From positions 186,001 to 250,000 of the forward strand of contig DATCTV010000062.1 of the NCBI GenBank assembly GCA_036567785.1: 64,000 nucleotides of DNA. Reading direction: 5' to 3'. Of this stretch, positions 9,320 to 17,382 are shown in pieces. This stretch comes from Desulfomonilia bacterium (GTDB taxonomy: Bacteria; Desulfobacterota; Desulfomonilia; UBA1062). Position numbers and translations under genes: made by a program. The stretch's first letter is position 1. Every line of letters starts with the position of its first letter. The notes beneath the pieces were generated by a model that worked only from the letters and a program-made list of their open reading frames with translations, was not told the DNA's origin and did no database searches.

Positions 9320-9451
9320 ATGTGTTTGGGGTCAATGAATAGGGATGGACCTTTGTTCAATGTAAACCTGTCAGAAATCAATCAAACCTTCAACAAAAGA
9401 TACGGAATGCGGCTTGATATGGTCGCATGCCAAATAAAATGCAGGAGGTAA
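9320..9451 (+). CDS. 43-residue small ORF or leader before the first large lipoprotein
   Basis: A short frame starting ATG at 9320 with an ideal ribosome site (AGGAGG at 9309-9314, 5 nt spacing). It ends with TAA at 9449-9451, inside the region of the ribosome site of the next gene and 2 nt before its ATG. The peptide begins MCLGSMNRDGPLF and ends with a basic CRR. No family is recognised. The good ribosome site and the tight junction suggest translational coupling to the following gene. A shorter frame (17286-17366) occurs at the same place before the duplicated copy but is not similar over its length, so this may be a decaying remnant instead. Confidence 0.3.
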   Translation: MCLGSMNRDGPLFNVNLSEINQTFNKRYGMRLDMVACQIKCRR

Positions 9452-9453
9452 CA

Positions 9454-12400
9454 ATGAAGAGAAACGCAATCTTGCTGGCCATGCTGTCAATCATGGCCAT
9501 ATGGCTGAGCGGCTGTATAACCACTCACAGCCCTTCCGCGACGGAAGTCACGATCAAGGTGGGCAATTCACAGACATTTACGGTCGCTGGAATTGCGAAC
9601 GGCCCCTACACATGGACAAAGGGCGGTGTCGCCGTTGGTGATACAACCGCGTCATATACCTACACCGCAACCCTTGCGGATCTGGGTACATTCCAGATAA
9701 AGGTTACTACAACGGATGCGTTCAATGTCACAAACCAGTTCGTATGGACCGTTACCGTTGTCAATGACCTGCCGCCTGTTGCGAATGCAGGGATTGACAG
9801 AAACCTGTACTTCCCGAATGCGGTTCAGCTCGATGGCAGCGCAAGTTATGACCCCGAAGGCGCTACCCTGAACTATGTCTGGGAGATCGTCGGACGTCCT
9901 GCAGGAAGCACCTGCTCCCTTGATAACCCGACCGCCCAGAAGCCTATCTTCGTTCCTGACAAGCAGGGCGCGTACACCATCGTTCTGATTGTCAGCGACG
10001 GCAGGTTTACGAGCGACCCTGACACTGTTATCATTAATTCTTACGTTGGCTATGCCCCGCCGACAGCCGATGCAGGTCCTGACCAGAGCGTTGTGTATCC
10101 CGGCGTTGCGGTCACACTCGACGGCTCGGCCAGCACCGATCCTGAAAGTGCGCCTCTTACATACATGTGGAAAATAGATTCGGGCCCGGCAGGCAGCACC
10201 GCATACTTTGACGATCCGACCAAGGCAAAGCCTAAATTCATGCCAGACAAAAAGGGTGTGTACGTATGCAGCCTGGTGGTCAACAACAGCGTGTTCGACA
10301 GCGGAATAGACTATGTGACTATACTGGTCTACAACAACCCGCCGGTTGCCAGGGCAGGAGACAATGTAACCATCGCTGATCTTGGCGGTTCAACAACCCT
10401 TCAAGGAAGCCTGAGCTACGATCCGGACGGACAGGATCTCACCTATGATTGGGCAGTCATCTCAAGGCCGTACGGGAGCACTGCCGATGTGAGTGATGCG
10501 GCTATTGCCGACCCGAACTTCACGCCTGACAAGAAGGGTGCATACATCCTAAAGCTAACAGTCAGCGACGGTGACTTCACAAATGAAGACACCGTGGTCG
10601 TAACCTGCTCCAATCACACTCCTACAGCAAATGCAGGTACCGCCATCAACATCAATTTCGGCCAAACCGCACAGCTGAACGGCAGCGCATCAGACCCGGA
10701 CGGCGATCCGATGACATATGCATGGACGATCGTATCTGCGCCGGCAGGCAGTGTTGCTGTTCTCTCCAATGCAACAATACTCAATCCAACATTCACACCT
10801 GATGAGCAGGGCTCATACCTGTTCGCACTGGTCGCGACCGACAATTCGGGCCTCTCGAGCGCACCGTCAACGGTTGCGGTTTCCACAAACAACCACCAGC
10901 CGGTAGCGAATGCTGGCGATGACGTGATCATGGAAGCCAACACCTCGGCAGTGCTTGATGGCAGCGCAAGCTATGACCCGGACGACGACACGATCACCTA
11001 CACTTGGAGGGTCATCACAGCGCCTATGGGCAGCGGCGGCGACAGCACCATATCCGATGTTCATATAGCTAAGCCGAGTTTCTCGCCTGACATAAGGGGC
11101 GATTACGTGATCGGCCTTATCGTGAACGACGGCAAGGTTGACAGCGTGGAAGACACGATGAAAGTCCACGTGCTCAACAACCTGCCAGTAGCAGATGCCG
11201 GGTCCAGCCAGAACCTGCACAGTCCGTACGGCATCCCGCTCGTCTTCAACCTGGACGGCAGCGCAAGCCATGACCCTGATGGTGATTCTCTTACCTACAA
11301 ATGGAGGATCATATCAAAACCGGCAGGCAGCACGGCGTATCTTTCCAGTTTGACTGTAGTGAACCCGACACTGACCACGAATTTACCGGGTGCATATGTG
11401 GTGGGACTGATAGTCAATGACGGCGCCATAGACAGCGCGGAAGCGACCGTCACGCTTAACTACACCAATGCAACGCCTGTAGCCGATCCCGGGGACAACA
11501 CAAGCCAGCACACTGCCTACGGCACGCCGAACGTATTCCACTTAGACGGCAGCGGCAGTTCCGACGATGACGGCGACGGGCTATCCTATACATGGACGCT
11601 GAAGTCCAAGCCGAGCGGCAGCACTGCAGCTCTATCCGACAGGTATATCCAGAACCCGACCTTCACAGCTGACAAGATTGGCGCATACGTGATCGGCCTT
11701 GTCGTCGGCGATGGCTTTGCTGCAAGTGCTGAGAGTACTGTTACCGTAACATATACAAATGAAGTACCTGTTGCAAATGCAGGGACATACTCTCCTGTGC
11801 TCTACGCTAACCGCAACGTAGTCACGCTGAACGGCAGTGAAAGCTCAGATCCTGATGGCGACGCGCTAGGTTATGCCTGGGTACAGACAGGTGGCCCGGC
11901 AGTAACGCTTAACAATGCTAACACCGCAACACCATGGTTCACCATGGCTACTCCCGGAACTTACACCTTCAACCTGACCGTGGGCGACGGCTTTGCCACC
12001 AGCGCCAGCACGACAACTGTCGTCAACAGCACAGCCACTGATACAATAACCACTTTTGAGGGCCCGTCACTGTTCGGCTGGACTCAGTCGAGTGGCGGCA
12101 GTACCAGTTCTGTTGGAACCTCAAATGCCCTGAACCATACATCCGGAGGCTCGTACAGCTTCAGAACCGTATCCTATGATAGTGGTAGCTCCTCCGTAAG
12201 TGGATGGGGACAGATTTCCAAGGATTATCCCGGCCCGGTAACTTCTGTAAGAATATGGACTGCATGGGCGAAGTCAGATTCAAATGCCAATACCCCGAAT
12301 GCACATCTATACGAAAACGGCGTTGACCGTGCGACAATACCCCTGTCCGGGTCTCAAAACACTTGGCAAGAGTGGACTTACAATTTTACGAACATTGTTA

Positions 12401-12504
12401 CAAATATTCAATTTAGGGCAAACGTAGATATGCGTTATTACCTATTTAGTCGTAGAACCAACAGAGTGTACTTTGATGACATCACTGTCACTTACTGGAA
12501 CTAA
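9454..12504 (+). CDS. large PKD/REJ-like repeat lipoprotein A
   Basis: A 1016-residue predicted surface lipoprotein. The signal peptide ends in the lipobox LSGC (Cys21); position +2 is Ile, so inner-membrane retention by Asp is not expected. Residues about 30-108 form an Ig-like module shared with the five neighbouring proteins. Eight repeats of about 90 residues follow, each with PVANAG, LDGSASYDPDGD, YxW and FTPDxxGxYxxxLxVxDG motifs typical of PKD/REJ-type beta-sandwiches. Residues about 864-1016 are a different domain, probably a jelly roll, ending in VYFDDITVTYW. The start at 9454 is chosen from AGGAGG 5 nt upstream; an in-frame ATG at 9427 lacks one. Likely role: cell-surface binding or adhesion (inferred). 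Confidence 0.85.
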   Translation: MKRNAILLAMLSIMAIWLSGCITTHSPSATEVTIKVGNSQTFTVAGIANGPYTWTKGGVAVGDTTASYTYTATLADLGTFQIKVTTTDAFNVTNQFVWTVTVVNDLPPVANAGIDRNLYFPNAVQLDGSASYDPEGATLNYVWEIVGRPAGSTCSLDNPTAQKPIFVPDKQGAYTIVLIVSDGRFTSDPDTVIINSYVGYAPPTADAGPDQSVVYPGVAVTLDGSASTDPESAPLTYMWKIDSGPAGSTAYFDDPTKAKPKFMPDKKGVYVCSLVVNNSVFDSGIDYVTILVYNNPPVARAGDNVTIADLGGSTTLQGSLSYDPDGQDLTYDWAVISRPYGSTADVSDAAIADPNFTPDKKGAYILKLTVSDGDFTNEDTVVVTCSNHTPTANAGTAININFGQTAQLNGSASDPDGDPMTYAWTIVSAPAGSVAVLSNATILNPTFTPDEQGSYLFALVATDNSGLSSAPSTVAVSTNNHQPVANAGDDVIMEANTSAVLDGSASYDPDDDTITYTWRVITAPMGSGGDSTISDVHIAKPSFSPDIRGDYVIGLIVNDGKVDSVEDTMKVHVLNNLPVADAGSSQNLHSPYGIPLVFNLDGSASHDPDGDSLTYKWRIISKPAGSTAYLSSLTVVNPTLTTNLPGAYVVGLIVNDGAIDSAEATVTLNYTNATPVADPGDNTSQHTAYGTPNVFHLDGSGSSDDDGDGLSYTWTLKSKPSGSTAALSDRYIQNPTFTADKIGAYVIGLVVGDGFAASAESTVTVTYTNEVPVANAGTYSPVLYANRNVVTLNGSESSDPDGDALGYAWVQTGGPAVTLNNANTATPWFTMATPGTYTFNLTVGDGFATSASTTTVVNSTATDTITTFEGPSLFGWTQSSGGSTSSVGTSNALNHTSGGSYSFRTVSYDSGSSSVSGWGQISKDYPGPVTSVRIWTAWAKSDSNANTPNAHLYENGVDRATIPLSGSQNTWQEWTYNFTNIVTNIQFRANVDMRYYLFSRRTNRVYFDDITVTYWN

Positions 12505-12524
12505 CAGCATTTTTGCAAAGCAAG

Positions 12525-12587
12525 GGGAAGGCTCAACGCCTTCCCTGTTTAGACACACCCGCGTGGGGGACTGTGAGAGCGACCCCA
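12525..12587 (+). other. two intercistronic RNA hairpins between A and B
   Basis: The first hairpin pairs GGGAAGGC (12525-12532) with GCCTTCCC (12538-12545) around the loop TCAAC and is followed by TGTTT. The second pairs TGGGG (12564-12568) with CCCCA (12583-12587). The matching gap between A' and B' also holds two hairpins of different sequence. They may act as a leaky terminator or protect mRNA ends so that A and B/C are made in different amounts. Confidence 0.5.
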
Positions 12588-12618
12588 GGCAGGGCATTAA
12601 ATAAGATGGAGGTAATGC

Positions 12619-14739
12619 ATGAAAAGAAACATTAAATTATTACTGATAATGATGATACCTCTGATGGTGATGTGCGGATGCATTCTCAAAACCACGCCGC
12701 CGGAGGGCACCTATTCCCTGTTCTGGGGCCAGTCACAGGTCTTCAAGGTCGGGGGCATGGGTTCATATCAATGGTCAGTCGATGGAAATCCCATATCGGG
12801 AGCAACAGGCCTCACATTTACCTTTAACAGCACCCTGTTCAGTCTGGGCGATCATCAGGTGAAGTGTACTAACTCTATACCGATCGGCAAGACCGAGGCA
12901 GTCTGGACAATGCATGTAATCGGCGGGGCTGTCCTTGTACCTACGGCAACAGGATGCCAGGATATAATGAATGCAGGCCTTGTTTGCGACGCAAAGCTCA
13001 ACTGTAGCAACTCGGTGCCTGCAGGCCAGGTCATCAGCCAGACACCTGCGGCTGGAACAAGCGTTCCGCTTGGGAGTACAGTGCACCTCAGCATATCGTC
13101 CGGTGAATGCACCAACGAAGTTGCGGTGCCGGCAGCAACAGGCTGCGCGGACCTCGAGGCTGCGGGCCTTGTATGCAGCGTAAGCCAAAGCTGCAGCAAT
13201 ACGATCCCGGCAGGCATAGTTATCAGTCAGAATCCTCCTGAGGGCGCGATGGTCGCTCCGGGCTCCACGGTATCTCTTCTCATCTCCACAGGACTCTGTA
13301 CGGGTGAGGTCGAAGTGCCTAACGCAACGAGCTGTGAAGATGTCGAGGCAGCAGGCTTAATCTGCAGCCGTGCCAGGGAGTGCAGCAATACCGTGCCACT
13401 CGATGCGGTTATCGACCAGTCCCCGGCGCCGGGTTCCATGGTAATGCCAGGTTCTACTGTAACGCTGACGCTCTCAACAGGACCGTGCCCGCTGCTGGTG
13501 CCTAATGCGCTCACCTGTGCTGACCTCACGGCAGCAGGACTCGCATGCAACCTGGTCGAGACCTGCAGCAACTTAAACCCGATCCCGGGCACCAGACTTG
13601 GCATAAGCCCGCCGGTAGGCACGCCGACAGAGCTTGGAGCACTTGTTACACTTACCCTTTCCAGCGGTCCTTGCACGGTTGTTGTGCCGACAGCAGCAAG
13701 CTGTGATGACATAACAGGTACAGGTTGGCTCTCATGCAGCACCAGTACGCAGTGCAGCGATACAGTTCCGGCAGGCAATGTCATCAGCCAGAATCCGGTT
13801 GGCGGAACAGTCGTAGCGGCAGGTTCCACAGTACAGCTTCTCCTCTCAAGCGGGCCCTGCACGATACAGCTTCCGGCACCGGCCAATGTCCAGGCAACGG
13901 ATGTTGTCCTTACCTCGCAGACCGACCCGTTGCTCAACGACAACCTAAACAGCAAGGTCACCATTACATGGGATGCAGTGCCGAATGCTCAGACCTACAA
14001 CATATACAGGGCAGATACTCCGGCAGGCATATACAACCTTATCGGATCGGTAATAGCACCGATAACGACATTTGACGACAACCAGTCCGAAACGCTTACA
14101 CTGCCCGCATGGCCGGATCCTCTCACATCGGCCGCTCTGGATACCTATGAAGCCACGGCGAGATCGATAGTGAACGACTTCAAAGGCTTCAAGTATTACA
14201 AGGTCAGGGCATGCAGCTCCGATCCTCTTCATCCGAACAGCGAGCTTAGCGCATATGACGAGGGCCGCATGGACTACACGCTAGAGGAATTCTACACCAT
14301 CGTGACAGGTGTGATAGAAGGCATCCCGATGGCAAGGATGATACTCTCGGCCGATCCTCTTCATGTTGGAACAAATAAGTACTTCTACGACAACTGCAGT
14401 CTTACCGGACAGATGCATATAAGCATCACCGAAGATCATCCCGCCGACATGTCAATCAGCATTGAGAACTTTATCGATTCACTGGTCTTCGGCGGGTCAA
14501 TAAACTGCAACGAAAGTCTCGGAAGGCGCATGATAATCAACAGCCTGGTCTCTTCAGAGGAGATCGATAACAATATCAACGGAACGCTTTCAGGATCGAT
14601 GAACATAACAGGCAACTACGCCGGCAAGTTAACCAGCATGAGCATTCCGGTAACCAACGGAGTGCTGCAGACAGGAACATGCACGGTCATCTATAACGGT
14701 CATAGTGCAGCCGGCCATGCCTGCAGTTTATTCGAATAA
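12619..14739 (+). CDS. cysteine-rich PASTA-like repeat lipoprotein B
   Basis: A 706-residue predicted lipoprotein with a signal peptide ending MCGC (Cys21) and a GGAGG ribosome site. After the shared Ig-like module (about 22-105) come five PASTA-like repeats of about 60 residues (VPxATxC ... AAGLxC ... CSNTVPAGxVISQxPxxGxxVxxGSTVxLxxSxGxC). Each repeat has four cysteines at fixed places, twenty in all, which classic PASTA domains lack. Residues about 418-500 resemble a fibronectin type III domain (PAPANVQATD ... VTITWDAVPNAQTYNIYRA). The last 200 residues are not recognised. Exported cysteines suggest disulfides or metal binding (inferred). Confidence 0.82.
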   Translation: MKRNIKLLLIMMIPLMVMCGCILKTTPPEGTYSLFWGQSQVFKVGGMGSYQWSVDGNPISGATGLTFTFNSTLFSLGDHQVKCTNSIPIGKTEAVWTMHVIGGAVLVPTATGCQDIMNAGLVCDAKLNCSNSVPAGQVISQTPAAGTSVPLGSTVHLSISSGECTNEVAVPAATGCADLEAAGLVCSVSQSCSNTIPAGIVISQNPPEGAMVAPGSTVSLLISTGLCTGEVEVPNATSCEDVEAAGLICSRARECSNTVPLDAVIDQSPAPGSMVMPGSTVTLTLSTGPCPLLVPNALTCADLTAAGLACNLVETCSNLNPIPGTRLGISPPVGTPTELGALVTLTLSSGPCTVVVPTAASCDDITGTGWLSCSTSTQCSDTVPAGNVISQNPVGGTVVAAGSTVQLLLSSGPCTIQLPAPANVQATDVVLTSQTDPLLNDNLNSKVTITWDAVPNAQTYNIYRADTPAGIYNLIGSVIAPITTFDDNQSETLTLPAWPDPLTSAALDTYEATARSIVNDFKGFKYYKVRACSSDPLHPNSELSAYDEGRMDYTLEEFYTIVTGVIEGIPMARMILSADPLHVGTNKYFYDNCSLTGQMHISITEDHPADMSISIENFIDSLVFGGSINCNESLGRRMIINSLVSSEEIDNNINGTLSGSMNITGNYAGKLTSMSIPVTNGVLQTGTCTVIYNGHSAAGHACSLFE

Positions 14740-14751
14740 GAGGAGGTCATG

Positions 14752-17265
14752 ATGAGAAAGCACATTTTATTACTTTTTATCGTTCTCCTGGCGGCAGTGC
14801 TGAGCGGATGTATAGTAACCAAGACACCCTCCTCAAACAATGTCGTCATGACATACGGCGAGACCAGGACCTTCAGCGTCAAGACCGCCGTTACCAATGA
14901 CAAGCTCTACTGGTTCATAGATAATGTACCCCAGCCGGTCCCGGTCACCCAGTCCTCCATATCCTATACGGCGACCGGCGGGAAGCACACCATAGTTTGC
15001 CGCGCTGTATACATAGACATTTTCGGCGAACCCAAGGAGGACACGGCTGTCTGGTACATTACATCCAACAGCCCGCCGACGGCTAACGCCGGGGCTGACC
15101 AGGTTGTGGGCGAGAATGTGACCGTCACGCTCGACGGCTCCAATTCGGACGACCCGGATGGCGACATAGTATCCTACGCCTGGGTGCAGACAGACGGGCC
15201 ATTGGTTACGCTTTCAGATGCAAGCGCTGCGAAGCCGACCTTCATATCGCCCAATGTGGGTATTGAAGGGGCATCTCTCACCTTCCAGCTTACAGTGACC
15301 GATGCCACCTCGCTGACTTCAACTGCGACAACAATAGTCAACGTTTCCTGGTCCAATGCTCCTCCGGTTGCGAATGCAGGACCAAACCAGCATGTTTCTG
15401 AGGGAGTACTAGTAACCCTCGACGCATCGGCATCGACCGATTCGGACGATGGAATAGCATCATACAAGTGGGAGCAGATAGCAGGACCTCTGCCATTTGT
15501 AACACTTTCAGATGCTAATGCGGTCAATCCTACATTCACGTCCCCGAACGTTGGCCAGAGCGGAGAGGCACTTATTTTCAAACTCACGGTAACGGATGTC
15601 GGCGGACTCAAAGCCACCGATACGGTAATCATAAATGTCAGCTGGTCGAACATTCCTCCGGTTGCAGATGCAGGACCCGACCAGACCAAGGCAGAGGGAA
15701 CCCTCGTCACACTCGACGCTTCCGCATCCTATGACACTGATGACGGCATTGCAACGTACGTATGGGTACAGACAGGCGGGGCACCGGTGACGCTAAGTAA
15801 CCCGCACGCGATGAAGCCTACATTCACTACACCCGATGTCGGCATGGCAGGCGATACCCTTACATTCGAACTCACGGTAACCGACCGTGGAGGCTTGATG
15901 GCAACCGATACCGTGACGATCAACGTCACATGGGTGAACGCACCGCCGGTAGCCAATGCCGGCCCGGACCAGAAGGTAAATATGAACGCTTCGGTCACGC
16001 TGAACGGTGCAGGCTCGACAGACCCTGACGATGGAATAGCAACTTACCTATGGGAACAGATAGGCGGGCCATCTGTGACACTCAGCAATGCTGGCACCGC
16101 CACCGCATCGTTTACGGCGAATATCGAAATCGGATCAGTCCTCACATTCAGGCTGACCGTTACAGACCACAACTTGCTTACCAGCATAGACACATGCACG
16201 GTCGCGGTTGTCTCAGTTCCGGTATATGTAAAGATAACCGGAGGGTACTATTTCACAGCCGCCATCAAGAGCGACGGCACGCTGTGGACCTGGGGCCGCA
16301 ACACCTACGGTCAGCTTGGGCTTGGTGACACGGCTGGGAGGCTTACTCCCACCCAGGTAGGAACCGATGCCGACTGGGCCTCGGTTGCCGCGGGCGACAA
16401 CCACACCGTGGCCCTTAAAACCGATGGTTCGCTGTGGGCATGGGGCTACAATGGCAGCGGACAGCTTGGCGACGGCACCACGACAGTCAGGCTTACACCG
16501 ACAAGGATAGGTACGGCCTCTGACTGGGTCATAGTCGACGCGGGCGAAGATCACACTGTGGCACTCAAGGAAGACGCTTCCATCTGGTGCTGGGGCAACA
16601 ACAGCAAGGGTCAGCTCGGTGACGGGACCACGACATCAAGGCTCGTACCCACACGTGTTGGCGCAAGCAACACTTGGGTCATGATCGAGGCCGGTGCACA
16701 GCACACAGCGGCCATCGACACAGACGGCAAGATGTGGGCATGGGGCTACAACTACAACGGACAGCTCGGCGACGGCACCACGACAAACAGGCTGAGCCCG
16801 GTTCAGATAGGCTCTGCAACAGACTGGGTCAGTGTCAGCGCCGGGAACAACCACACAATTGCAATTAAGGATAACGGCACGCTGTACGCCTGGGGCTCCA
16901 ACAGTAACGGTCAGCTGGGCCTTGGCGACACGACCGACAGGCATGCACCGGTACAGGTAGGCACTGACACTGACTGGGGCAGGGCAGATGCTGGCACAAC
17001 GCAGACTGTGGCTGTGAAGACCGACGGCACGCTCTGGGCATGGGGCATGAACAGCAACGGACAGCTCGGCGACGGAACCACTGCCGACAGCTGGTTACCC
17101 ATCCAGATCGGCATTGACACAGACTGGGTATGCGCGGATTCCGGTTATTACCATACCATCGGTCTGAAGGCGGACAATTCGCTTTATACCTGGGGCAAGA
17201 ATAACAACGGACAGCTCGGCGACGGGACCACAGTTGACAAATGGCTCCCGACGCTGATCTGGTAA
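14752..17265 (+). CDS. PKD-like repeat and RCC1 propeller lipoprotein C
   Basis: An 837-residue predicted lipoprotein. The signal peptide ends in LSGC. The shared Ig-like module is followed by four PKD/REJ-like repeats ([12 protein letters not shown] ... VTLDxSxSxDxDDGIASY) and then seven RCC1 repeats ([37 protein letters not shown]) that should close as one seven-bladed beta-propeller at residues about 490-837. AGGAGG ends 5 nt before the ATG at 14752; the ATG at 14749 is too close (2 nt), although it aligns better with the start of the copy C'. RCC1 propellers are protein-interaction platforms; in secreted bacterial proteins their ligands are mostly unknown. Confidence 0.85.
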   Translation: MRKHILLLFIVLLAAVLSGCIVTKTPSSNNVVMTYGETRTFSVKTAVTNDKLYWFIDNVPQPVPVTQSSISYTATGGKHTIVCRAVYIDIFGEPKEDTAVWYITSNSPPTANAGADQVVGENVTVTLDGSNSDDPDGDIVSYAWVQTDGPLVTLSDASAAKPTFISPNVGIEGASLTFQLTVTDATSLTSTATTIVNVSWSNAPPVANAGPNQHVSEGVLVTLDASASTDSDDGIASYKWEQIAGPLPFVTLSDANAVNPTFTSPNVGQSGEALIFKLTVTDVGGLKATDTVIINVSWSNIPPVADAGPDQTKAEGTLVTLDASASYDTDDGIATYVWVQTGGAPVTLSNPHAMKPTFTTPDVGMAGDTLTFELTVTDRGGLMATDTVTINVTWVNAPPVANAGPDQKVNMNASVTLNGAGSTDPDDGIATYLWEQIGGPSVTLSNAGTATASFTANIEIGSVLTFRLTVTDHNLLTSIDTCTVAVVSVPVYVKITGGYYFTAAIKSDGTLWTWGRNTYGQLGLGDTAGRLTPTQVGTDADWASVAAGDNHTVALKTDGSLWAWGYNGSGQLGDGTTTVRLTPTRIGTASDWVIVDAGEDHTVALKEDASIWCWGNNSKGQLGDGTTTSRLVPTRVGASNTWVMIEAGAQHTAAIDTDGKMWAWGYNYNGQLGDGTTTNRLSPVQIGSATDWVSVSAGNNHTIAIKDNGTLYAWGSNSNGQLGLGDTTDRHAPVQVGTDTDWGRADAGTTQTVAVKTDGTLWAWGMNSNGQLGDGTTADSWLPIQIGIDTDWVCADSGYYHTIGLKADNSLYTWGKNNNGQLGDGTTVDKWLPTLIW

Positions 17266-17338
17266 CGGTATAAGGGATGCAGGTTATGAGACTGTATATG
17301 AACAGAGAGGCATCAAGGCACCCGGAACCGGGAATGGC

Positions 17339-17380
17339 TGCAACGGTAGCGTTGCATGTCAAATAAAATGCAGGAGGTTA
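17339..17380 (+). promoter_or_regulatory. leader hairpin next to the A' ribosome site
   Basis: TGCAACG (17339-17345) pairs with CGTTGCA (17350-17356) around the loop GTAG. The end of this arm, TGCAT, can also pair with ATGCA just downstream, at the edge of AGGAGG. Unit 1 has the same geometry: ATGCG...CGCAT upstream, then GCAT with ATGC beside AGGAGG. Two exclusive hairpins next to a ribosome site could tune translation, but this is inference from reading only. Confidence 0.3.
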
Positions 17381-17382
17381 AG

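Larger units (their letters stand above)
9421..17265 (+). repeat. unit 1 of tandemly duplicated three-gene lipoprotein block
   Basis: This block holds the genes A (9454-12504), B (12619-14739) and C (14752-17265). The next block, 17350-24722, holds A', B' and C' in the same order, on the same strand and with similar spacing. Both blocks begin with nearly the same text around GCCAAATAAAATGCAGGAGG / GTCAAATAAAATGCAGGAGG. The protein pairs are clearly homologous but well diverged, so the duplication is old rather than an assembly artefact. Confidence 0.85.

Noticed and set aside
12043-12501. A diversity-generating retroelement target at the end of A.
   Set aside because: No reverse transcriptase or template repeat is visible in the window; the two tips differ too widely to be adenine-specific changes.
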